Origin: Bacillota bacterium
GTDB taxonomy: Bacteria > Bacillota > Bacilli > Paenibacillales > NBRC-103111
Direction: 5' to 3'
Assembly (NCBI GenBank): GCA_023388055.1
Contig: JAEWGW010000046.1
Coordinates: forward strand, 142,523-206,522
DNA length: 64,000 bases
Part shown: one piece after another, positions 27,447 through 35,111 of the stretch
Layout of the letters: each line of letters begins with the position of its first letter
Numbering within the stretch: the first letter of the stretch is position 1
Program-made: the position numbers and the translations under genes
Notes under the pieces: generated by a model
Databases searched by the model: none
What the model saw: only the letters and a program-made list of their open reading frames with translations
Told to the model about the DNA's origin: nothing

Positions 27447-29033
27447 TCACCAACCGATGACGGAGCCGTCGCTGCGCGGGTCTGTCCCTCCCGACAGGCA
27501 GCCGTTTTCAATGATCCGGATGGCATGAGCATGGCCCATACGCCCGTCGACGGGCTTCACTATTTTCACCTGATGTCCCGCCTGCCTCAGCTTGTCGATG
27601 GTATCACCCGTTATCCGTTTTTCCAGTCTCAGCTCCGTAGCCGGCTCTCCCCGGGTTCTTCCCCACATCCAACGGGGCTCAAGAATCGCCTCTTGCGGAT
27701 CCATCCCGTAATCAATCATCCGGGTGAGAATCGCTGTTTGGGTTTGCGCTTGCCCGTCGCCTCCCTGGGCACCGTACAGGATAGCCGGTTTTCCATCCCG
27801 CAGAGCCATTGCAGGCATCAGGGAATGAAGGCTGCGTTTTCCCGGCTCCAGGATGTTGAGATGCTGCAGGTCCAAGCTGAATTGGGCACCCTGGTTATGC
27901 AGCAGGATACCCGTATCCCCTGCCATCACCAGAGAACCGAATTCAACAGCAAGACCCTGCATGAAGGAAACCGCATTGCCTTCCTTGTCTGTCACAGCCG
28001 CATAAACCGAATCCTCCGCCAAGGCGTTTGGCTTCAGGTCTGCGGCAAGGTTTTTGCCCATAGCGGCAAATCGGGTAAGCCCATAATCCTTGGACAGCAG
28101 CTTCTCCATTGAAGCGGGATTGAATCCGGGATCGGTGAGAGCGAGGTCCCGGTCCCGGATGCCAGCCTTTACGGCTTCCACCAATAGATGATAATACTCG
28201 TAAGAGCCATGAGGAATGGCGCTTATGTCCTTGTGTTCAAGAATGTGCAGCGCCAGAATCCCGGCAATCCCCTGAGAGTTGGGCGGAGCCTGGCAGATCT
28301 CATAACCTCTGTAGCTGCCGGTGACAGGGGTTGTCCACTCCCCGCTATGGGCAGCGAAATCCTCCATGGTCAGCAGACCTCCTTGGGTCTGCAAGGATTC
28401 CGTTATGGTCCGGGCCAGCTCACCTTGATAAAAAGACTCTACCCCGTCAGCCGCCAGCTTCCGCAGACTTTCCCCCAGCTGGCGCTGAACCAGCCTCGTG
28501 CCGGCCTGGGGAATCTTCCCGCCGGGCAGATACACCCGGGCTGTGCCGCTGTGCATGGACAGCATCAGCGCCTGTTCCGCCAGCGCTCCGTGCAGATGCG
28601 CAGCTACAGGCATTCCATTGGCAGCGTAACCGATGGCCGGCTCCAGCACCTCCGCCAGTTTCATTGTGCCATACTCCTGAAGCAACGCCTGCCAGCCGTC
28701 CACCATTCCCGGCACTGTTAAGACGCTTTTGGGGCCTTGGGAGGGAATAAGGAGCTGCCCGGCAAATTGCTCGCGGGTAACCAGATGGCCGGACCGGCCG
28801 CTTGCATTGTACAGCCGTGGAGCTTCGTCCCCACGGGAATAGGTCATCCAAAAGGCATCCCCGCCCAATCCGGCCAGATGCGGATACACCACCGCCAGAC
28901 AGGCGCTTACAGCCACCGCAGCATCAAAAGCATTGCCGCCTTGCATCAGCATTTTCGCTCCGGCGGCAGAGGCCAGATGATGAGGGCTTACAACCATCGC
29001 TTCCGTGCCCGACACAGCTTTAAGGCTCATCAT
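27447..29033 (-). CDS. Gamma-glutamyltransferase-like Ntn hydrolase, YwrD type
   Basis: 528 residues with the family opening ASAAGAKMLMQGGNAFDAAV (about residues 22-41) and the self-processing junction near residue 335. In classical enzymes the nucleophile Thr starts TTHYSVVD. The equivalent here is SVYAAVTD (in NALAEDSVYAAVTDKEGNAV), so Ser replaces Thr, as in related cephalosporin acylases. The substrate-binding LHNQGAQFSL and the C-terminal GAQGGDGQAQTQTAI blocks are present. There is no signal peptide, so the enzyme is cytoplasmic and probably acts on glutathione-like or acyl amide substrates. It is monocistronic. Confidence 0.87.
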   Translation of the reverse strand: MMSLKAVSGTEAMVVSPHHLASAAGAKMLMQGGNAFDAAVAVSACLAVVYPHLAGLGGDAFWMTYSRGDEAPRLYNASGRSGHLVTREQFAGQLLIPSQGPKSVLTVPGMVDGWQALLQEYGTMKLAEVLEPAIGYAANGMPVAAHLHGALAEQALMLSMHSGTARVYLPGGKIPQAGTRLVQRQLGESLRKLAADGVESFYQGELARTITESLQTQGGLLTMEDFAAHSGEWTTPVTGSYRGYEICQAPPNSQGIAGILALHILEHKDISAIPHGSYEYYHLLVEAVKAGIRDRDLALTDPGFNPASMEKLLSKDYGLTRFAAMGKNLAADLKPNALAEDSVYAAVTDKEGNAVSFMQGLAVEFGSLVMAGDTGILLHNQGAQFSLDLQHLNILEPGKRSLHSLMPAMALRDGKPAILYGAQGGDGQAQTQTAILTRMIDYGMDPQEAILEPRWMWGRTRGEPATELRLEKRITGDTIDKLRQAGHQVKIVKPVDGRMGHAHAIRIIENGCLSGGTDPRSDGSVIGW

Positions 29034-29214
29034 TTGACCAACTCCTTGTGCTATGCTTCTTATTTAAAATAATAATCGTTGTTCAAGTTTTTTTCATCTT
29101 TTCGGGGTCAAATCTGGAAAAAAACGGGCTTCAGAGGGTGATTAGGGGGTTTGCTCCCCCTTGTTGTCCATTATCCCCTTTGCTCAGGAGAACCCAGGAC
29201 TCTTAGCTACTCTA

Positions 29215-29450
29215 CTCTTTTGTCTTTTCTCTTTTCTCTTTTCTCTTTTCTCTTTTCTCTCTTCTATCTACTCTTTTCTCTTTTCTCTTTTCTCTTTTCT
29301 CTTTTCTCTCTTCTCTCTACTCTTTTCTCTCTTCTCACTTCTTTCTTCTCACTTCTTTCTTCTCTCTTCTCTCTTCTCACTTATATTCTTACTCCTTTTC
29401 TCTCTTCTCACTTATGTTCTCTCTTCCCTCTTCTCTTCTTTAACCAATAG
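29215..29450. repeat. Polypyrimidine heptamer tandem repeat, about 230 bp
   Basis: The plus strand is almost pure C/T with period 7. Units of CTTTTCT run from 29224. Two 49-bp blocks (29224-29272 and 29273-29321) each hold five CTTTTCT units, one CTCTTCT and one ATCTACT or CTCTACT. Degenerate units (CTCTTCT, CACTTCT, TTCTTCT) follow to about 29440. The open frames across it are low-complexity Leu/Phe/Ser and not believable proteins. The surrounding 29034-29602 holds no gene. Confidence 0.95.
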
Positions 29451-29602
29451 TTCTTGCCGTCTTCTCACGCCAGCTCTTCACGGTTAGCCCAGTCTTTGTT
29501 TTTTCCATTACCTCTTCACTCTAAACACTGGTTACTTTCACTTGTGCCAATCCTGAGCGAAGGGGAGAGTAATCGACAAGGGGGGAAATACCCTATTTAC
29601 AG

Positions 29603-29650
29603 CACAAAACACCGTCGCCGCTTCCCGAAGGAAGTGCAAACGGTGTTTCG
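29603..29650 (-). terminator. Probable terminator of gcvH
   Basis: AAACACCGT (607-615 of the 29-kb block) pairs with ACGGTGTTT (640-648), with an inner CTTCC/GGAAG stem. Confidence 0.6.
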
Positions 29651-29668
29651 CGTCAGTCTATGCTTGTT

Positions 29669-29716
29669 GTGTGTGCTCAGTGTGCCGGTGTGTGCTCGGT
29701 GTGCCGGTGTGTGTTC
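29669..29716. repeat. 19-bp GTGTGCTC tandem repeat, about 2.5 copies
   Basis: GTGTGCTCAGTGTGCCGGT is repeated as GTGTGCTCGGTGTGCCGGT and then in part, between the gcvH stop and its terminator. Confidence 0.7.
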
Positions 29717-29734
29717 GATATAAGCTTATAGCTA

Positions 29735-30121
29735 CTATTCCACCAAAGCCTTATAGGCTGCGGGCTCCAGCAAGCCGGCAACCGCTGCCGCGGCGCCGTC
29801 CACCTGGATTTCCGCAATCCACCCGCCTTCATAAGGCTCCGCATTCACCAGCTCCGGCTGATCCAGCAGAGCTTCGTTCACCTTGACCACCTTGCCGCCA
29901 ACGGGGCTGTAAAGGTCGGATACTGTTTTTACCGATTCAATGGACCCCAGACTGTCACCCGGTGCAATAGCTGCGCCGATCTCGGGCAGTTCCACAAACA
30001 CGATATCCCCCAGTTGGATTTGCGCGTAATCTGTGATTCCGACGCGCACTGTGTTTTCGTCAGCAGCCAGCGCCCATTCATGCTCTTCGGTATAACCCAG
30101 TCCTTCTCTGATCTCACTCAT
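29735..30121 (-). CDS. gcvH: Glycine cleavage system H protein
   Basis: 128 residues, the normal length. The lipoyl-lysine lies in GSIESVKTVSDLYSP (about residue 64), and the family opening YTEEHEWA is present. The lipoylated arm carries the aminomethyl group from glycine between GcvPA/GcvPB, GcvT and the L protein. It is on the same strand as gcvT-gcvPA-gcvPB but separated by 466 bp of repeats, so a separate promoter is possible. Confidence 0.97.
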   Translation of the reverse strand: MSEIREGLGYTEEHEWALAADENTVRVGITDYAQIQLGDIVFVELPEIGAAIAPGDSLGSIESVKTVSDLYSPVGGKVVKVNEALLDQPELVNAEPYEGGWIAEIQVDGAAAAVAGLLEPAAYKALVE

Positions 30122-30224
30122 TTTCCTACGCCTCCTCGTTTCGCCTTGCTTTGTCTATTGTCTTCGCTGCCGGATGCCCAATTCCCTGCCGCTGGCGTCT
30201 CCTGCATCGCCAAAAGCCCACTCC

Positions 30225-30415
30225 GCATTCTTACGGACTCAGCAGCTCTTATTTGGCCCAAAATTACCGTTTAGGCAACGTAACGGACCGGAGCGCCGCT
30301 ATTTGCCGCGAAAACTCCTGATTGGAGACAATTCGGTGCGAATAGCGGCTCTGGTGTCCGTAAGATTTCCTGCACGCCACTTTCGAGCGAAATAAAGGCT
30401 GTGCGGTCCGTTAGC
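30225..30415. repeat. Dispersed TAACGGA/GCTATT palindromic repeat, locus 2
   Basis: Modules TTACGGACTCAGCAGCTCTT, AACGTAACGGACCGGAGCGC followed by CGCTATTTG, and AATAGCGGCTCTGGTGTCCG, ending GTGCGGTCCGTTAGCC. Orientation alternates as at 8178. Non-coding. Confidence 0.65.
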
Positions 30416-30417
30416 CG

Positions 30418-30578
30418 ACGTTAGTGACGGCACCCGACGTTAGTGACGGCACCCGACGTTAGTGACGGTACCCGACGTTAGTTACGGCACCCAACGTTAG
30501 TGACAGCACCCAATGTTAGTGACAGCACCCAATGTTAGTGACAGCACCCGACGTTAGTGACAGCACCCGACGTTAGTT
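30418..30578. repeat. 19-bp tandem repeat, about 8.5 copies
   Basis: The unit ACGTTAGTGACGGCACCCG repeats head to tail with starts at 30418, 30437, 30456, 30475, 30494, 30513, 30532, 30551 and 30570. Variants are concentrated in the middle (CAATGTTAGTGACAGCAC). It ends about 10 bp from the gcvPB stop. There are no spacers, so it is not a CRISPR array. Confidence 0.95.
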
Positions 30579-30587
30579 GGAAGCCTT

Positions 30588-32048
30588 TTACCCGCAGGTA
30601 CAGTTCAGGACGGGCTTCCGGGCTGCTGTTGTTTCGTCCAGCCGCTTTACCACGGTTTCGTATGGGGCATTTTTGACCAGCTCAGGGTCGTGGGCAGCTT
30701 CCTCCACAATTTGAATCATGGTGTCGATAAAGCCGTCCAGCGTCTCCTTGCTTTCCGTCTCCGTGGGTTCGATCATGATGCACTCCTCCACGTTAAGCGG
30801 AAAATAAATGGTCGGCGGATGATAGCCGAAATCCAGCAGCCGTTTGGCCACATCCAGCGTACGGACGCCATATTGCTTCAGATTTTTGCCGGAGAGGACA
30901 AATTCATGCTTGCACACACCCGGATACGGCACATAGAAGTAAGGCTCCAGCCGCTTGCGCATATAGTTGGCGTTCAACACCGCACATTCGGACACCCGCT
31001 TGAGCCCCTCCGGCCCGTAGGAGCGGATGTACGCATACGCCCGCACCAGAATGCCGAAGTTGCCGTAATAGGATTTCACCCGGCCTATGGATGCCGGACG
31101 GTCCCAATCCCAGTAGTAGGTGCCGTCCTCTGCACGGCGGCCTACAACCGGCTTCGGCAGAAAGGGAACCAGCTTTTCCTTTACGCCTACGGGTCCCGCT
31201 CCGGGACCTCCGCCGCCATGGGGAGTGCTCATGGTTTTGTGCAAATTGAGATGCACCACATCAAAGCCCATGTCCCCCGGCCGTGTGATTCCCATGATGG
31301 CGTTGGAATTGGCCCCGTCGTAATACAGCAGGCCACCCGCCTCATGGACAATCTCGGCAATCTCCACGATATGGCGCTCGAACAGCCCCAAGGTGCTGGG
31401 GTTGGTCAGCATCAGCGCGGCGGTGTCGGAGCCAACCGCAGCCCGCAGCGCCTCCAAGTCCACCATCCCGCCGGCGTCGGAGGGAATGGTCAGTGTTTCG
31501 AAGCCGGCGGTGGTGGCGCTGGCCGGATTAGTACCGTGGGACGAGTCCGGCACCAGCACCTTGGTGCGGCGTTCGCCGCGGCTTTCGTGGTAGGCGCGAA
31601 TGAGCATCAGCCCCGTCCATTCGCCATGGGCGCCGGCCGCAGGCTGCAGAGTCACCGCATCCATGCCGGTGAGCGCGGCCAAATCCTGCTGCAGCGTGAA
31701 GAGCAGCTCCAGCGCCCCTTGGACGGAGGACTCCGGCTGATATGGATGGATCCGGGCAAAGCCGGGCAGCCGGGCGGCGTCCTCATTCAGCTTGGGATTA
31801 TATTTCATGGTGCAGGAGCCCAACGGGTAAAAGCCGTTGTCCACACCGAAGTTCCGGCGGGACAGCTCTGTATAGTGGCGGACCACGTCCACCTCCGACA
31901 CCTCGGGCAGCGCGGCGGGAACGGTACGCAGCAGACTGCCGGGAATTCCTTCGGCCGGGTCAGCCTCGGGGACGTCGCATTCGGGCAGCGAATAGGCGGT
32001 TCTGCCCGGCTTGCTCAATTCAAAGATCAGCGCTTTTTCCGGTTTCAT
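30588..32048 (-). CDS. gcvPB: Glycine dehydrogenase (decarboxylating) subunit 2
   Basis: 486 residues. This PLP-dependent P-protein half has the cofactor lysine in HLNLHKTMSTPHGGGGPGAG (about residue 272). The opening has EKALIFELSKPGR, and ILVRAYAYIRSYG is also typical. It decarboxylates glycine and transfers the aminomethyl group to lipoyl-GcvH together with GcvPA. The ATG at 32048 overlaps the gcvPA stop (ATGA) with GGAGG upstream, so coupling is tight. The C-terminus ends in a short Cys-containing tail (NCTCG). Confidence 0.97.
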   Translation of the reverse strand: MKPEKALIFELSKPGRTAYSLPECDVPEADPAEGIPGSLLRTVPAALPEVSEVDVVRHYTELSRRNFGVDNGFYPLGSCTMKYNPKLNEDAARLPGFARIHPYQPESSVQGALELLFTLQQDLAALTGMDAVTLQPAAGAHGEWTGLMLIRAYHESRGERRTKVLVPDSSHGTNPASATTAGFETLTIPSDAGGMVDLEALRAAVGSDTAALMLTNPSTLGLFERHIVEIAEIVHEAGGLLYYDGANSNAIMGITRPGDMGFDVVHLNLHKTMSTPHGGGGPGAGPVGVKEKLVPFLPKPVVGRRAEDGTYYWDWDRPASIGRVKSYYGNFGILVRAYAYIRSYGPEGLKRVSECAVLNANYMRKRLEPYFYVPYPGVCKHEFVLSGKNLKQYGVRTLDVAKRLLDFGYHPPTIYFPLNVEECIMIEPTETESKETLDGFIDTMIQIVEEAAHDPELVKNAPYETVVKRLDETTAARKPVLNCTCG

Positions 32049-33400
32049 AGACAAGCCTCCAGTTCCTGCATGAATGCGTCGATTTCATCCTTGGTCCGCT
32101 GCTCGGTAACAGCCACCAGCATATGTCCGGACAGCTCCGGATAAGCCAACCCCAAATCATAGCCGCCGAGGAAGCCTTTTTCCAGCAGCTTGGTGTTCAC
32201 CGCCTGGATATCCGCACCCTCCGGCAGGTGGAGTACAAATTCGTTGAAGAAGGGAGCGGCATAGGCAAGCCGCACCTTGCCGCCGGGAACCTCAGCCAGT
32301 CCAGCGGCATACCGCGCCTTACGATAGTTCAGAAGCGCCGCCTCGCGGAAGCCCTCCTTGCCCATGACGGACATATATACCGATGCGCACAGCGCCAGCA
32401 GCGCCTGGTTGGAGCATATATTCGAGGTGGCCTTCTCCCGGCGGATATGCTGCTCCCGGGCCTGAAGAGTCAGCACAAAGCCGCGTTTGCCATCCTTGTC
32501 CACCGTTTGGCCTACGATCCGGCCAGGCATCCGGCGCATCAGTGCCTCCGTAACTGCGAAGAAGCCGCAGGTGGGGCCGCCGAAGGAGGCAGGAATCCCC
32601 AGAGGCTGGGCATCGCCCACCACTACATCAGCTCCGAGCTTGCCGGGAGATTCCAGCAGGCCAAGGGAAAGCGGGTTAACACTCATCACCAGCAGGCCTT
32701 TGACCTCGTGGACCATGGCTTCGATAGCCGGAATATCCTCCAGATGGCCAAGGAAATTGGGGGATTGCACCAGTACCGCAGCGGTGTCACCGTCAATGGC
32801 GGCGGCCAGCTTTTTCAGATCGGTAACCCCTTCCTTAAAGTCCACCTCCACAATCTCCAGACCAAGACCGCGGGCCGTGGTGTGGACAATCTCCCGGGCT
32901 TCGGGATGCACCGTGCGGGACACCACGATTTTCCGCCGTTTTACCGCTCCGGCCGCTAGCGCCGCTGCTTCAGCCAGCGCCGTCGCCCCGTCGTACATAC
33001 TGGCGTTGGCCACCTTCATGCCGGTCAGCTCGCAGATATAGGACTGGAATTCGAAGATGGCCTGCAGCTCCCCTTGGCTGATTTCCGGCTGATACGGCGT
33101 GTACGCCGTATAAAACTCGGACCGGGAGATCAGATGCTGGATCACCACGGGAATTTGGTGGTCATACAACCCGGCCCCCAAAAAGGAGGTATACCGCTCA
33201 AAGTCGGCATTCCGGGAGGCGAGCCCCTTGAGATGCTTCATTAATGCCGGCTCGCTTAAAGCCCCGGACATGGGCAGAGTGCCGGAATATTTTACTGCTT
33301 CGGGAATATCCGCGAACAGCTCCGCTACGGATTCCGCGCCGATCACCTCCAGCATTTGCTGTTCGTCCTCCGCCGTCATAGGCAAGTACCGATGCTTCAT
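32045..33400 (-). CDS. gcvPA: Glycine dehydrogenase (decarboxylating) subunit 1
   Basis: 451 residues from the ATG at 33400 (AGGAGG 9 bases upstream). Typical sequences are HRYLPMTAEDEQQMLE, the FLGAGLYDHQIPVVIQHL block, YTPYQPEISQGELQAIFEFQ and CSNQALLALCASVYMS. It forms the heterodimeric P protein with GcvPB. A longer in-frame extension to 33484 passes through a repetitive stretch and has no ribosome site. Confidence 0.97.
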   Translation of the reverse strand: MKHRYLPMTAEDEQQMLEVIGAESVAELFADIPEAVKYSGTLPMSGALSEPALMKHLKGLASRNADFERYTSFLGAGLYDHQIPVVIQHLISRSEFYTAYTPYQPEISQGELQAIFEFQSYICELTGMKVANASMYDGATALAEAAALAAGAVKRRKIVVSRTVHPEAREIVHTTARGLGLEIVEVDFKEGVTDLKKLAAAIDGDTAAVLVQSPNFLGHLEDIPAIEAMVHEVKGLLVMSVNPLSLGLLESPGKLGADVVVGDAQPLGIPASFGGPTCGFFAVTEALMRRMPGRIVGQTVDKDGKRGFVLTLQAREQHIRREKATSNICSNQALLALCASVYMSVMGKEGFREAALLNYRKARYAAGLAEVPGGKVRLAYAAPFFNEFVLHLPEGADIQAVNTKLLEKGFLGGYDLGLAYPELSGHMLVAVTEQRTKDEIDAFMQELEACL

Positions 33401-33418
33401 ATGGTTAGCTCCTCCTGT

Positions 33419-33456
33419 CTCCTGGTTCCTGGTTCCTTGTTCCTTGTTCCTGTTTC
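33419..33456. repeat. Short heptamer repeat between gcvT and gcvPA
   Basis: TCCTGGT, TCCTGGT, TCCTTGT, TCCTTGT and TCCTGTT follow one another on the plus strand. This is the second 7-bp-period tract in the gcv region. Confidence 0.7.
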
Positions 33457-33470
33457 GTGCTATTGCCCTG

Positions 33471-34604
33471 CTATTTCTCCACACTCCTGCGGTAAAACGG
33501 GGTTTTGACCACCTTGGCCTTCAGCCGTTTACCGCGGATTTCCACCCAAACCTCCGTGTCCGGCGCGCTGTATTCCCGCTTCAGAAGGGCCAGCCCCACA
33601 TTCCGCTTTAAGGTAGGGGATTGGGTGCCTGTGGTAATTTCACCAATAAGCTCACCCTCAGCCCCGGCATATACCGGATAATGGCTGCGGGGAATGCCTC
33701 TGTCCAGCATCTCGATGCCCGCCAGCTTCCGGGGCAGCCCTGCCTCCTTTTGCTTCAATAAAGCCTCCCGGCCGATAAACTCCCCTTTATCCAGCTTCAC
33801 AAACATCCCCAGCCCCGCCTCCAAAGGAGTAATCTCCCGGGAAAGCTCCTGGCCGTAAAGAGGCAGCCTCGCCTCAAAACGCAGCGTATCCCGGGCTCCC
33901 AGCCCCACGGGAACCAGACCGTCGTCCTTGCCGGCGGCCAGCAGACCGCGCCACACGGCTGGCGCATCCTCTACCCGCAGATACAGCTCGAAGCCATCCT
34001 CCCCGGTGTATCCGGTACGGGAGACCAAAGCCTGCACGCCGCAGACATGAGCCTCCTCCAAAAACCGGAAAGGTCCCAACTCCCCAACAGGAGCATCCGT
34101 CACCCGGCCAAGAATCCGTACCGCCGCAGGTCCTTGCAGCGCCAGAAGCGCGGTAGCCTCGGAGCAATCCGTCAGCTCCACGGCAGGAACCGCCCCCTCC
34201 GCAGCTGCAGGCAAATGACTCTCCAGCCATTGGAAGTCCTTGCCGATGTTGGAGGCGTTCACCACCAGCATAAAACGCTCCTCACCCAAACGGTAGATCA
34301 GCAGATCGTCCACCACACCACCCTCCGGGTAACACAGAAGCGTATATTGGGCCTGCCCCGGTGCCAGCTTGGAAACATCATTCACGGTCATCCTCTGGAG
34401 GAAAGCCTCCGCCTCCGGCCCCGCCACCAGAAATTCTCCCATGTGGGACACATCGAACAGCCCGGCCCGCTGCCGGACCGCATCATGCTCCGCCTGGATG
34501 CCGGCGAATTGCACCGGCAGCTCCCAGCCGCCGAAATCAATACAGCGCGCCCCTTCCGTTTCCCCATAACAGGGGAACAACGGCGTCCGCTTTAATCCCT
34601 CCAT
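33471..34604 (-). CDS. gcvT: Aminomethyltransferase (glycine cleavage T protein)
   Basis: 377 residues from the ATG at 34604 (GGAGGTGG upstream). It has the GcvT fold: FDVSHMGEFLVAGPEAEAFL, the folate-binding region with ASNIGKDFQWLE, LALQGPAA, SRTGYTGEDGFELY (with the conserved Glu) and GLGARDTLRFEARLPLYGQEL. It transfers the methylene unit to tetrahydrofolate and releases ammonia. It is the first gene of the gcvT-gcvPA-gcvPB operon, directly controlled by the glycine riboswitch upstream. Confidence 0.97.
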   Translation of the reverse strand: MEGLKRTPLFPCYGETEGARCIDFGGWELPVQFAGIQAEHDAVRQRAGLFDVSHMGEFLVAGPEAEAFLQRMTVNDVSKLAPGQAQYTLLCYPEGGVVDDLLIYRLGEERFMLVVNASNIGKDFQWLESHLPAAAEGAVPAVELTDCSEATALLALQGPAAVRILGRVTDAPVGELGPFRFLEEAHVCGVQALVSRTGYTGEDGFELYLRVEDAPAVWRGLLAAGKDDGLVPVGLGARDTLRFEARLPLYGQELSREITPLEAGLGMFVKLDKGEFIGREALLKQKEAGLPRKLAGIEMLDRGIPRSHYPVYAGAEGELIGEITTGTQSPTLKRNVGLALLKREYSAPDTEVWVEIRGKRLKAKVVKTPFYRRSVEK

Positions 34605-34620
34605 GCCGCCACCTCCAAAA

Positions 34621-34708
34621 AAATATAAAAAAGGACAGGCGAAAAGGCTCAAACAGGAAACTACCCGTGTTTTATCACGAATAGATCCGGTAGCCTTCCG
34701 CTCTGTCC
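34621..34708 (-). terminator. Expression-platform terminator of the glycine riboswitch
   Basis: On the minus strand GGACAGAGCGGAAGGCT (34708-34692) pairs with AGCCTTTTCGCCTGTCC (34649-34633), followed by a T-rich run (34632-34621). The 5' arm overlaps the 3' edge of the second aptamer, so glycine binding should block the terminator and turn gcvT on. Confidence 0.85.
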
Positions 34709-34918
34709 CTTGTACCTGAGAGTTGCCTTGCCTGTTGAACAGTGTCAAGTTTCCCCTTGGGTGATCCCGGTTATATCCCTATGATACGAACATATCCCGC
34801 GATGCTCTCCAGAGTTGCGTCCGGCAGAGGTCCTTTTGCCTGAGAGATTCACCTGCTGTCAGGTTTACTCCTTCGGCGCCGCCTCATTCTTCCACAGGCG
34901 ATCTCTCCCGCTGCCATC
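34700..34918 (-). promoter_or_regulatory. Tandem glycine riboswitch
   Basis: Two glycine aptamers in series on the minus strand. Aptamer 1 (about 34800-34918) has GGAGAGATCGCC, the core CCGAAGGAGTAAACC, TGAATCTCTCAGGCAAAAGG and a closing region to CTCTGGAGAG. Aptamer 2 (about 34700-34799) has ATCACCCAAGGGGAAACTT, AACTCTCAGGTACAAGG and GACAGAG. Both conserved GGnnAAA and CTCTCAGG-type cores are present. It lies directly upstream of gcvT. Confidence 0.95.
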
Positions 34919-35111
34919 ATCCGCCTATTCAGTTGTAGTTTACCATCGTTAGCACCATTATAAACGTCTGCCCAAGGAAGGTGCAATGAAACCTTCACCG
35001 AATTTTCACCATTTTGACAAAAGCACCAATTTCCCTTATGATGATGCCAATTCCAGCCAATATGACAGACTTCAAAACGGCGGATGAACCGCCTTCAAGG
35101 AGAACCGCACC

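Noticed and set aside
29151..29487. Overlapping plus-strand frames of ~100 codons rich in Leu, Phe and Ser
   Set aside because: They are translations of the CTTTTCT heptamer tract in different phases, without a ribosome site.
30418..30578. Possible CRISPR array
   Set aside because: Repeats are contiguous with no unique spacers, and no cas gene is present.
30690..32144. Very long frame antisense to gcvPB
   Set aside because: GC-rich codon-position shadow of a certain gene; no ribosome site and no domain.
34930..35111. Possible ydaO/c-di-AMP riboswitch before ktrB
   Set aside because: The interval is only about 180 bases and shows none of the conserved motif elements.
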